26,642 bases of DNA from VBDM01 sp964430565 (lineage in GTDB: Bacteria > Pseudomonadota > Gammaproteobacteria > Burkholderiales > SG8-39). The position numbers and the translations under genes were made by a program. The DNA is taken from assembly GCA_964430565.1 (NCBI GenBank), contig CAYSFD010000045.1, positions 1 through 26,642 on the forward strand. Direction: 5' to 3'. Below are positions 1 to 6,638 of the stretch, piece after piece (the first letter of the stretch is position 1; the number at the start of each line of letters is the position of its first letter). The notes beneath the pieces are model-generated. The model did no database searches. It was given only the letters and a program-made list of their open reading frames with translations, and was not told the DNA's origin.

Positions 1-1725
1 GTGCGCCCCGAGTTGCCCACCGCGGCGTTGCGTTCGTCGCAAGCGACGCACGCCGCCGTGGACAACTCTGCACCTTTGCCAATCCGCCCGGAGTCCACTT
101 ATAAATCGGGGAAAGTTGTTCAAACAAACGGAGCCACTTCTATCGGGCTCAATGACGATTCGCAGGAAGACTTAAAGTTAAGAGTGGAGGCACGTATGGG
201 GCAGCAACTTTCGCTTCAGATTGGGCTGGACGTAATAAGCTCGTACAAGCGCCTTGCGTATACGCCGTGGCACGCTATTGCAGAGTTCGTCGACAATTCC
301 ACGCAGTCGTATTTTGACAATCGAGCTGTACTTGATAACGCTTATGGGAGGGATGGAGAAAAGCTACGTGTCTCGATCTCATACGATAAAGATGCGGCAA
401 ACGGTTTCTTGCGAATTGCAGACAATTCCATCGGAATGTCGTTCCCTGACCTGGAGCGCGCACTTCACGTTGCGCTACCTCCAAACAACGTTACTGGAAG
501 GTCAAAGTATGGAATGGGGCTGAAGACTGCGGCGTGCTGGATCGGTAATCGCTGGACCGTAAAGACAAAAAAGCTTGGCGAATCCGTTGAGTATCAAGTT
601 GTCGTGGATGTTGAAAAGATCGCGAAAGGCGACGGAGATCTCGAATACAAAGAAATAAAGGGGCGCCCCGCGGAAATCCATTACACGCTCTTGGAGATCA
701 CAGACCACAATCAAAAATTCCAGGGCCGAACGCTTGGAAAGATCAAGGACTTTCTATCTTCAATGTATCGAGAGGATTTTCGGCACGGATTTCTAATTTT
801 GGAGTGGCAAGGGATCCCACTAAAGTGGGACGAGTTAGACAGCAAGATGTTGGTCGATCGCAGCGGCCAAATCTACAAGAAGAAATTTGAGTTTCAAGTA
901 GATAGCAAGAAAATTCACGGTTGGGTGGGGATACTCGCTCGCGGAAGCCGCGCCGATGCGGGATTCTCGATCATTCACTACGGCAGAATGGTTAAAGGCT
1001 GGCCTGAATCCTGGCGTCCGTCGAGCTTGTACGGACAGCTCTTGGGCTCCAATGACCTTGTCAATCAACGATTGATAGGTGAAATTCATTTAGATGAGTT
1101 CGACGTTAGTCATACCAAAGATGACATTTTGTGGCTGGGAAGCGAGGAGGAGGAGGTCGAGGAACAGCTCTTGGTGCACTGTGGAGATTATAAGGAGGCG
1201 GCGAAAAAACACAGAAAGGGTGATGACGACGAACGAGGGCCGACTGAAAAGGAAATTGATGTTGCACTTGACGAGCTCAAGAAAGAACTCACTTCGCCAG
1301 AAATGGTCGACTTAATTACTATAGACGTCATTCCTTCTGCGGAAGTTGTTGCTGAATCGATTAGAAAAATTGCAGCGAGCGTAACGACTCGTGCTGAGAC
1401 TTTTAGGACAACGATTGATTCTCTTACCGTTAAAGGTTATCTCGCAAGCGATATGTCTCCGAACGACCCGTACGTTGTTGTGGATTCAGCGCGTAGCTCG
1501 GAGGTGATAGTTATCATTAATCTTGCTCATCCTCATTGGCCGCAACTTAAAGGTAGCGATGGAGTGGCGAACTATTTGAGGCACTGTACGTATGATGCCA
1601 TTGCCGAATGGCAAGCGCGCCATAAGGCTTCGCGTATCGATCCGGATACGATAAAGATACTGAAGGATAAGCTCTTGCGAGTCCCATTCGAAATCGAAAT
1701 GCACTCCGGGCAGGCGGATCTCTAG
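1..1725 (+). CDS. MORC/MutL-like GHKL ATPase (HATPase_c_3-type ATP-binding protein)
   Basis: The N-terminal half carries a GHKL (gyrase/Hsp90/histidine kinase/MutL) ATP-binding fold. The N-box is EFVDNS at residues 95-100, the Mg/ATP-lid motif is DNSIGM at 141-146 (the usual DNGxGM with Ser for Gly), and the glycine-rich lid GRSKYGMGLKTA is at 166-177. A charged, Glu-rich stretch near 380-430 is followed by a C-terminal region of about 130 residues that I cannot assign. MORC-like prokaryotic GHKL ATPases are known from restriction-like loci, and the HNH gene 84 bp downstream fits such a role by inference. The frame is open to the window edge with GTG at base 1. An alternative start is ATG 196 (residue 66), preceded by GGAGG at 186-190, and the first 50 bases are GC-rich with a hairpin, so the 509-residue form is plausible. 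Base composition is visibly lower in GC than the rest of the window. Confidence 0.75.
   Translation: MRPELPTAALRSSQATHAAVDNSAPLPIRPESTYKSGKVVQTNGATSIGLNDDSQEDLKLRVEARMGQQLSLQIGLDVISSYKRLAYTPWHAIAEFVDNSTQSYFDNRAVLDNAYGRDGEKLRVSISYDKDAANGFLRIADNSIGMSFPDLERALHVALPPNNVTGRSKYGMGLKTAACWIGNRWTVKTKKLGESVEYQVVVDVEKIAKGDGDLEYKEIKGRPAEIHYTLLEITDHNQKFQGRTLGKIKDFLSSMYREDFRHGFLILEWQGIPLKWDELDSKMLVDRSGQIYKKKFEFQVDSKKIHGWVGILARGSRADAGFSIIHYGRMVKGWPESWRPSSLYGQLLGSNDLVNQRLIGEIHLDEFDVSHTKDDILWLGSEEEEVEEQLLVHCGDYKEAAKKHRKGDDDERGPTEKEIDVALDELKKELTSPEMVDLITIDVIPSAEVVAESIRKIAASVTTRAETFRTTIDSLTVKGYLASDMSPNDPYVVVDSARSSEVIVIINLAHPHWPQLKGSDGVANYLRHCTYDAIAEWQARHKASRIDPDTIKILKDKLLRVPFEIEMHSGQADL
35..48. other. Small perfect hairpin CGTCGC-AA-GCGACG
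   Basis: Six-base perfect stem with a two-base loop lies in the GC-rich first 50 bases, where the upstream reading of the ATPase gene would begin. It may be chance, but together with the shift in base composition after about base 100 it favours a translation start further downstream (ATG 196). Confidence 0.3.
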
Positions 1726-1809
1726 TCCGATGATAGTGTTTTGCGTCCGTTACGTAGTGCCTTAGGCAATACAGGGAGACCCGCCTGAACAAACGCGTGA
1801 ACGAAACCT

Positions 1810-2193
1810 ATGTCAGCCTGTGCTAAGTGCGGTTCCAGCGACTTCGGCGTCTGGACGTCGGCCACTACTGGCCGAGTTAATCGTTACTGTCGTGCATGTC
1901 GTCGCCTCCGCGCAGCCGCTTATTCCGCCCGGAAGCTGGCCAGCGGCGACCAACACACGCGAGCCGAGTGGCTAGCCAAGCTGGCCTCGTTCGATCACTG
2001 CCCAATTTGTAACCGACCCTGGAGTAGCATCACTCCGCGTCCCGACCGTCGCTATCGCCACGTCTGGACCCGGGATCACATCGTTCCACTTACTCGCGGA
2101 GGCGCAGACCACATCAACAACATTCAACCGGCCTGCTACCAATGTAACTCAGGCAAGTGCGATGGCAGAACTCCGAAAACCCGCAGCGCCTAG
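1810..2193 (+). CDS. HNH endonuclease, small zinc-ribbon type
   Basis: A 127-residue protein with a complete HNH nuclease core: CPIC (64-67), DHIVPL with catalytic His90, Asn103/Asn104, and a closing CxxCN motif (109-113) followed by Gly-Lys. A further CxxC pair at 4-7 and 27-30 suggests a second zinc knuckle that could bind DNA. Length is normal for stand-alone HNH proteins. It lies 84 bp after the GHKL ATPase on the same strand and may be co-transcribed. The ribosome-binding site is weak (GAACGAAACC before ATG). ATPase-plus-HNH pairs occur in anti-phage loci, so nuclease effector is the likely role. A stray mobile-element HNH is the alternative. Confidence 0.85.
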   Translation: MSACAKCGSSDFGVWTSATTGRVNRYCRACRRLRAAAYSARKLASGDQHTRAEWLAKLASFDHCPICNRPWSSITPRPDRRYRHVWTRDHIVPLTRGGADHINNIQPACYQCNSGKCDGRTPKTRSA

Positions 2194-2204
2194 CCATGCG
2201 CTGC
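2183..2204. terminator. Inverted repeat spanning the HNH stop codon
   Basis: Perfect 7-bp arms GCAGCGC (2183-2189) and GCGCTGC (2198-2204) with an 8-base loop containing the stop codon. There is no T-run, so it is at best a weak or factor-assisted terminator, or an mRNA-stabilising hairpin. Confidence 0.3.
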
Positions 2205-2346
2205 AGCGAACTGGCGGCGCTGCTGTCACGCCCGCTGCCTCGGCCTCCGCCTTTCCCCCGCCGCGCAGCGGTCGCTCCAGCCGCGCCGGTCGCTGAGCTT
2301 GGGGTCGTTAAGCCAGTCAACGTTTGATTTGACGTTCTGCCAGCGT

Positions 2347-2367
2347 CCGCTCCTGGGCCGGTAGCGG
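2347..2367. repeat. REP-like imperfect palindrome at the broken end of higB
   Basis: Arms CCGCT (2347-2351) and AGCGG (2363-2367) enclose an 11-base GC-rich loop. It sits directly against the point where the higB remnant loses similarity to intact HigB (about 2376), so it may be the scar or insertion point. Stretches of this look are dispersed in many proteobacterial genomes. No second copy was found in this window. Confidence 0.3.
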
Positions 2368-2562
2368 TCATCGCAGAATCCTCACCGACCAGGTGCCTTT
2401 CCGGCCGCCCTTCAGCGGATGCAGGACCAGCCCCGGAAGCGCCATATCTTCGGGTTTCGCCGCCGCGTTCAATTGAGCCAGGATGAGACGCAGGCGTTCG
2501 GCGTGCTGGGCTTCTATTCCAGATTTGCTATCGGTTTCGAAGAATCGCTGCAACTCCCTGTG
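2368..2562 (-). pseudogene. higB: Truncated HigB-type (RelE/ParE-like) toxin remnant
   Basis: Reading the minus strand from 2562 to 2368 gives about 64 residues that match the middle of HigB killer proteins: RFFETDSKSGIEAQHAERL, then LRLILAQLNAA, then PEDMALPGLVLHPLKGG and KGTWSVRI. Both ends are missing. The usual Met-Ile-x-Ser-Phe start is replaced by read-through sequence just beyond the stop codon of the Bug-family gene. After SVRI the expected SGNWR(V/I)TF continuation is replaced by Leu-Arg-stop at a REP-like palindrome. No higA antitoxin follows. The fragment should be non-functional. The call rests on recalled family sequence, with a strong match over the retained part. Confidence 0.7.
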
Positions 2563-2573
2563 CCGCGCGGCGC

Positions 2574-3578
2574 CTACTCCGGCTTGATACCGGCGGCGCG
2601 GACGACCTCCGGCCAGCGCTTCAGTTCGCCCTTGATGAATGCATCGAATTGCTGCGGCGTGCCGCCCACGATGTCGGCCGCCTGCGCTTCGGTGATGGCG
2701 GTGCGCACCGTGGGCACCTGCAACACCTGGTTGAAGATGCCGTTGATGCGCGCAACGAGCGCCGGGTCCATGCCCGCCGGGCCGACGATGCCGTGCCAGA
2801 CGCTCACGTCGAAGCCGGGCAGCGTTTTTCCGACCGGGGGCACGTCGGGCAGTTGCCGCATCGGCCGCATCGAGGCGCCGGCCAGCGCGCGTATCTTGCC
2901 GTCCCGGACCTGCCCGAGCGAGGTGGAGACGGTGATGATCGCGGTGTCCGCTTCGTTGCGCAGGAGCGCGAGCAGCATTTCCGCGCCCGAGCGGTAGACC
3001 ACGTTCACCTGCTCGATCCCCGCCTGGTTGTTGAGATAGGACATGAAAAGGTGCGTCCAGTTGCCCAGGCCCGCGGAGGCGTAGTTGAACTTGCCCGGCT
3101 GCTGCTTCGCCGCGGCGATGAACTCGGGGAGCGTCTTGTAGGGCAGCGTCGAGCGCACCAGCACCACCGCCGGCAGGTTGACCGCGTGGATGATCGGCGT
3201 GAACGCGGTGTGGGGATCGTAGGGGAGCTTGGTGAGCATGTGCGAGACGGCGTTGGGTCCGACTTCGGCGAGAAACAGCGTGTAGCCGTCCGGCTTCTCG
3301 CGCGTCACGGCGGTCGCAGCGATGGTGCCGCCCGCGCCCGGGCGATTTTCGACGACGAGCGGCTGGCCGTTCGCGAACTGCGCGAAACCGCTCGCCAGGT
3401 TGCGCGACAGCGTGTCGGCCGCACCGCCCGCGCCGACCGTGACCAGCAGCTTGACCGGGCGCTCGGGCCACTGCGCGGCCGGCTGGGACAAGGCGGGAAC
3501 GGGGGCGAAGGCGGCGAGCGCAAACGCCGCGGTCGCGGCGGCGCGCACGAAGAGTTGACGTCGGGCGAAACGGGTCAT
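2574..3578 (-). CDS. Bug/TctC-family tripartite tricarboxylate-type substrate-binding protein
   Basis: A 334-residue periplasmic binding protein. The N-terminus has an RR-containing basic stretch and a hydrophobic core with cleavage near residues 30-32 (PALSQ). The mature part begins with the family pattern WPERPVKLLV followed by a glycine/alanine loop, then ENRPGAGG and, at the C-terminus, the typical AAGIKPE ending, so the gene is complete. Bug proteins bind small carboxylates such as dicarboxylates, nicotinate or aromatic acids. No tctA/tctB permease genes accompany it. It is the last gene of a minus-strand operon, 29 bp after dctP, so it may act as an extra receptor or sensor for the same substrate class. 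Its 3' end abuts the higB remnant. Confidence 0.93.
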   Translation of the reverse strand: MTRFARRQLFVRAAATAAFALAAFAPVPALSQPAAQWPERPVKLLVTVGAGGAADTLSRNLASGFAQFANGQPLVVENRPGAGGTIAATAVTREKPDGYTLFLAEVGPNAVSHMLTKLPYDPHTAFTPIIHAVNLPAVVLVRSTLPYKTLPEFIAAAKQQPGKFNYASAGLGNWTHLFMSYLNNQAGIEQVNVVYRSGAEMLLALLRNEADTAIITVSTSLGQVRDGKIRALAGASMRPMRQLPDVPPVGKTLPGFDVSVWHGIVGPAGMDPALVARINGIFNQVLQVPTVRTAITEAQAADIVGGTPQQFDAFIKGELKRWPEVVRAAGIKPE

Positions 3579-3607
3579 GAGAATTTCCTCCGGGGCCTAC
3601 ACAGGAT

Positions 3608-4690
3608 CTATCCGCTGACTTTCTTCTTCCGCTCCGCCTCGTACTTCTGCCGGGCCTTGAGGTAGTAGGCCCAGACCTGGCGCACGTTCTTGTGGCCGTC
3701 GGCCTCCTGCTTCTTGAACATCTGCTCGTTGGCCGCGTTGCCCGCCTGCTGGATGAACTTCGCGTCCTCGGGTGAGGGGTCGTAGAACTTGACCCCGTGC
3801 TTCGCCTGCCACTCGTTGCGGATCGCGCTCTCGTCGTCCATCAGCGTCTGCGCGTAGCGTACGCCGTACTCGCGGCGCAGGTCGAGCAGCATCTTCTGCG
3901 TGTCCTTGGGCAGGGCGTTGAACTTCTTCCGGCTCATGTAGAACCCCGAGGCGAGCGCGCCGCCGTTGCCGTGCACTCCCGGCGGGGCGTTGCTGTACAC
4001 CGCTTTCGCCACCTCGTGGAGCTTGAAGGCGTTGCTGAGCACGATCGCCATGTCGCCCAGCGCGTCGACCGTGCCGCGGTTCATGGCCTCGTACATGTCG
4101 CTGAAGGACATGAAGATCGGGTTGGCGCCGAGGTTGGTGTAGAAGATCGTGCGCACGCCGCCGTAGGTGCGAAGCGACTTGCCTTTCAGCTCCTTGATCG
4201 ACTTGAGCTGGGTCTTCGTGCCGATGGGCGCGTGGCCGCTGATGTGCGGCATGAGCAGGATGATGTCGGCCTTGGCGAGCTCCGCCTTGAGGTTGGGCTC
4301 GTTGTCCACCGTGTCGATCAAAGCCAGGATCGAGGCGACGTAGTCGTCGCCGAAGTTGAACAGGTTGTCGAGCATCAGATAGCCCGGGAACTCGCTGGGG
4401 AAATACGTGCTGCTCACCCAGGCGAGGTCCGCCACGCCGGACTGGATGCCGGGCAGCGCGTCCTTCCATTTCACCAGCGACTCGAGCCAGAAGATCTGAA
4501 CCTTGAGCTTGTCGCCGGTGCGTTTCTCGACCTCGCCCACCCACCACTTGTGCTGGCGGCCGAACCAGGAGCCCTCCGGCACGACGTTCGCCATCTTGAG
4601 CGTCTGGGGCTTGAGCTCCTGCGCCATGCCGGGTGATGCCAGCGCGGCCGCCAAGGCGGCCACGGCGATCTGCGTACGGATGCAATGCAT
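3608..4690 (-). CDS. dctP: TRAP transporter solute-binding protein (DctP family)
   Basis: A 360-residue periplasmic receptor with a Sec signal peptide (cleavage after GMA, about residue 23). The mature N-terminus reads LKPQTLKMANVVPEGSW, typical of DctP proteins, and the middle has the family-type segment around ELKGKSLRTYGG and the helix EAMNRGTVDALGD that lines the ligand cleft. Start ATG is at 4690, with GAGGAGGAG a few bases before it. It follows dctQ by 12 bp and precedes the Bug-family gene by 29 bp. Family members deliver carboxylates to the DctQM permease using a sodium gradient. The substrate cannot be read from the sequence. The neighbouring catabolic cluster suggests an aromatic or branched organic acid. 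Confidence 0.92.
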   Translation of the reverse strand: MHCIRTQIAVAALAAALASPGMAQELKPQTLKMANVVPEGSWFGRQHKWWVGEVEKRTGDKLKVQIFWLESLVKWKDALPGIQSGVADLAWVSSTYFPSEFPGYLMLDNLFNFGDDYVASILALIDTVDNEPNLKAELAKADIILLMPHISGHAPIGTKTQLKSIKELKGKSLRTYGGVRTIFYTNLGANPIFMSFSDMYEAMNRGTVDALGDMAIVLSNAFKLHEVAKAVYSNAPPGVHGNGGALASGFYMSRKKFNALPKDTQKMLLDLRREYGVRYAQTLMDDESAIRNEWQAKHGVKFYDPSPEDAKFIQQAGNAANEQMFKKQEADGHKNVRQVWAYYLKARQKYEAERKKKVSG

Positions 4691-4702
4691 GATGCTCCTC
4701 CT

Positions 4703-5248
4703 CTAGGTTATTACGATGGGCTCGCGGCTTTCCTCCCTCTTCAATCCGGCGTACGAGTCCCGGCCGCGCGCCAGGGCCAGATGCTTCACGGTATTGATAG
4801 CGAGCTGGATCGTCAAGAGCGCGAGGCCCGCGGCGAACAGCGTCTTGAAGGGCCAGAGCGGGAAGCGGTAGACGCCCAGCCGGAATTCGAGCAACGAGAT
4901 CGACCGCAGCGCCTCCGCCCAGGCGCCGGCGGCGAGGTAGCCGAAAACCAGCGCGGCCAGCACGTTGGCGAGGGCATCGAGCAGGTGCCGGGCCCAGGGC
5001 GGCAGCCGGTCCGTCACGATCGTGACGTTGACGTGGCCGCCCTCCAGCGCGACCAGCGCGACGCCGAAGTACACCGACACCACCAGCAGGCTCTCCACCG
5101 ACTCAACGGTGCTGGGAAACGGGATGAAGAGCTTGCGGCCGATGGCGTTCAGGAACTCGATGACCGTCATGGCGAGCAGCGGCAGGAACACGAGATAGGT
5201 CGCGACCCGGCGGTAGCCGCGTTCGTAGGCGACGATGGCCCTTTCCAT
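4703..5248 (-). CDS. dctQ: TRAP transporter small permease (DctQ family)
   Basis: A 181-residue inner-membrane protein with four hydrophobic segments, beginning RRVATYLVFLPLLAMTVIEF and including the DctQ-type stretch VESLLVVSVYFGVALVAL followed by the conserved His-Val-Asn (GGHVNV). The frame is open further upstream inside dctM, but ATG 5248 gives the normal family length and lies 2 bp after the dctM stop, so the two genes are translationally coupled. It forms the membrane complex with the large permease. The C-terminus is a short basic cytoplasmic tail. Confidence 0.9.
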   Translation of the reverse strand: MERAIVAYERGYRRVATYLVFLPLLAMTVIEFLNAIGRKLFIPFPSTVESVESLLVVSVYFGVALVALEGGHVNVTIVTDRLPPWARHLLDALANVLAALVFGYLAAGAWAEALRSISLLEFRLGVYRFPLWPFKTLFAAGLALLTIQLAINTVKHLALARGRDSYAGLKREESREPIVIT

Positions 5249-5250
5249 GC

Positions 5251-6567
5251 CTAGCGCCCCGCCATCATGCCGGGCAGCCACAGGGAGATCGCGGGGAAGG
5301 CGGCGAGGATGAGCGCGATCACCAGCATCAGGCCGACGAAGGGCAGCGCGCCGGCGAAGATCTCGTTCAGCTCGACCTCCTTGCCCATCGCCGCCTTCAT
5401 GACGTAGCAGTTGAGCCCGAGCGGCGGGGTTACCGCGCCGATCACGACCATCATGCTGATGAACACCCCGAACCACACCAGGCTCTGACCGTGGGCCGTG
5501 ATCAGCGGCGCGACCAGCGGCATGGTGAGGATCATCATCGAGATGGCGTCGAGGAAGCAGCCGAGCACGAGGTAGAGTGCGATCAAGCCGAGCATCAGGC
5601 CCCAGAAGGGCAGGTCAAGATCCATCACCGCCTTCGTAAGCGTGGCGATCACGCCGGTGACCGAGAGGAACTTGGAGAAGATCGCCGCCGAGCCCAGCAG
5701 CAGGAAGATCATCGCGCTCGCCTTGGCGCTGTCGATCGTCGCCCCCTTCACCGTCGCCCATGAGAAGCGGCGGCGGTAGGCGAGCAGCGCAGCCGAGCCG
5801 ACGACGCCGACCGCCGCAGCCTCGTCCGGGGTCGCCCACCCCGCGTAGATGGCGCCGAGCACCAGACCGAAGAGCGCGACCACGCCCCAGAGGTTCTTCA
5901 CTGCGGCCCACTTCGCCGGCCAGGACGTGTCGATGTTCTCGATGGGCGGCGCGAGCTCGGGCTTCCACCAGCATGCCAGCGCGATCGCCACGGCGAATAT
6001 ACAGGCGTAGAGGATGCCGGGCAGGATGCCGGCGATGAGCAGTTGGCCGATCGAAGTCTCGGTCATCACCCCGTAGATCACCATGATGATGCTCGGCGGG
6101 ATGAGCACGTCGAGTCCGCCGCCCGCCGCGACGACCCCGAGCGAAAGCTTGCGGCTGTAGCCGCTGCGGATCATCTCGGGCACCGAGATCTTCGAGAACA
6201 CCGCGCAGGTGGCGAGACTCGACCCGGAGCAGGCGCCGAAGATGGCGCAGCCGTAGACCGTGCCGACGGCAAGCCCGCCGGGAACTCTCCCGAACCAGGC
6301 CTTGGCGGCCTCGTAGGAATCCCGGGCGAGGTCGGCGTGGAACGCGAGATAACCCATCAGCAGGAAAAGCGGCAGCGCGGCGAGCGTGAAGCTCGAGGTA
6401 TTCGAATAGAGCTCGAACGGGACGAACCTGAAGACCGCGAAAAAATCGTAGACCGAGAAGAGGCCGAGCGTGCCGACGACGGCCATGGCGTAAGCGATCG
6501 GCACCCGCAGGCAGATCAGCGACACGAAGGCCGCGAAGCCCAGATAGCCGGTCGTCAGCGGGTCCAT
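5251..6567 (-). CDS. dctM: TRAP transporter large permease (DctM family)
   Basis: A 438-residue polytopic membrane protein with a dozen or so hydrophobic segments, of normal family length. Recognisable DctM stretches include FLLMGYLAFHADLARD, a glycine/serine-rich GACSGSSLATCAVF loop, LGVVAAGGGLDVLIPPS and, near the end, GAVTPPLGLNCYVMKA. ATG 6567 is preceded by GGGAGGAG. The frame is open eight codons further upstream, but the shorter start has the good ribosome-binding site. It is the first gene of the minus-strand operon. The order M-Q-P is the reverse of the common P-Q-M order. Confidence 0.94.
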   Translation of the reverse strand: MDPLTTGYLGFAAFVSLICLRVPIAYAMAVVGTLGLFSVYDFFAVFRFVPFELYSNTSSFTLAALPLFLLMGYLAFHADLARDSYEAAKAWFGRVPGGLAVGTVYGCAIFGACSGSSLATCAVFSKISVPEMIRSGYSRKLSLGVVAAGGGLDVLIPPSIIMVIYGVMTETSIGQLLIAGILPGILYACIFAVAIALACWWKPELAPPIENIDTSWPAKWAAVKNLWGVVALFGLVLGAIYAGWATPDEAAAVGVVGSAALLAYRRRFSWATVKGATIDSAKASAMIFLLLGSAAIFSKFLSVTGVIATLTKAVMDLDLPFWGLMLGLIALYLVLGCFLDAISMMILTMPLVAPLITAHGQSLVWFGVFISMMVVIGAVTPPLGLNCYVMKAAMGKEVELNEIFAGALPFVGLMLVIALILAAFPAISLWLPGMMAGR

Positions 6568-6638
6568 GCCTCGCGCGCTCCTCCCTCTCAAGCAAGCTTA
6601 CACTATACGCTGCGCGCTCAGCCAAACGGGGAGGGGAC
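6568..6638. promoter_or_regulatory. Divergent promoter region between TRAP operon and hydrolase gene
   Basis: This 71-bp gap separates the minus-strand transporter operon from the plus-strand catabolic cluster, so both should be driven from here. On the minus strand TATAGT (complement of 6602-6607) resembles a -10 box, and on the plus strand TACACT (6599-6604) could serve. I see no convincing -35 box for either. Shared control of uptake and catabolism is an inference from the layout. Confidence 0.35.

Noticed and set aside
2577..3471. Upstream part of the minus frame that contains the higB remnant
   Set aside because: Over the Bug gene this frame is an Arg/Ala-rich shadow. Only its last 64 residues (2371-2562) resemble a real protein.
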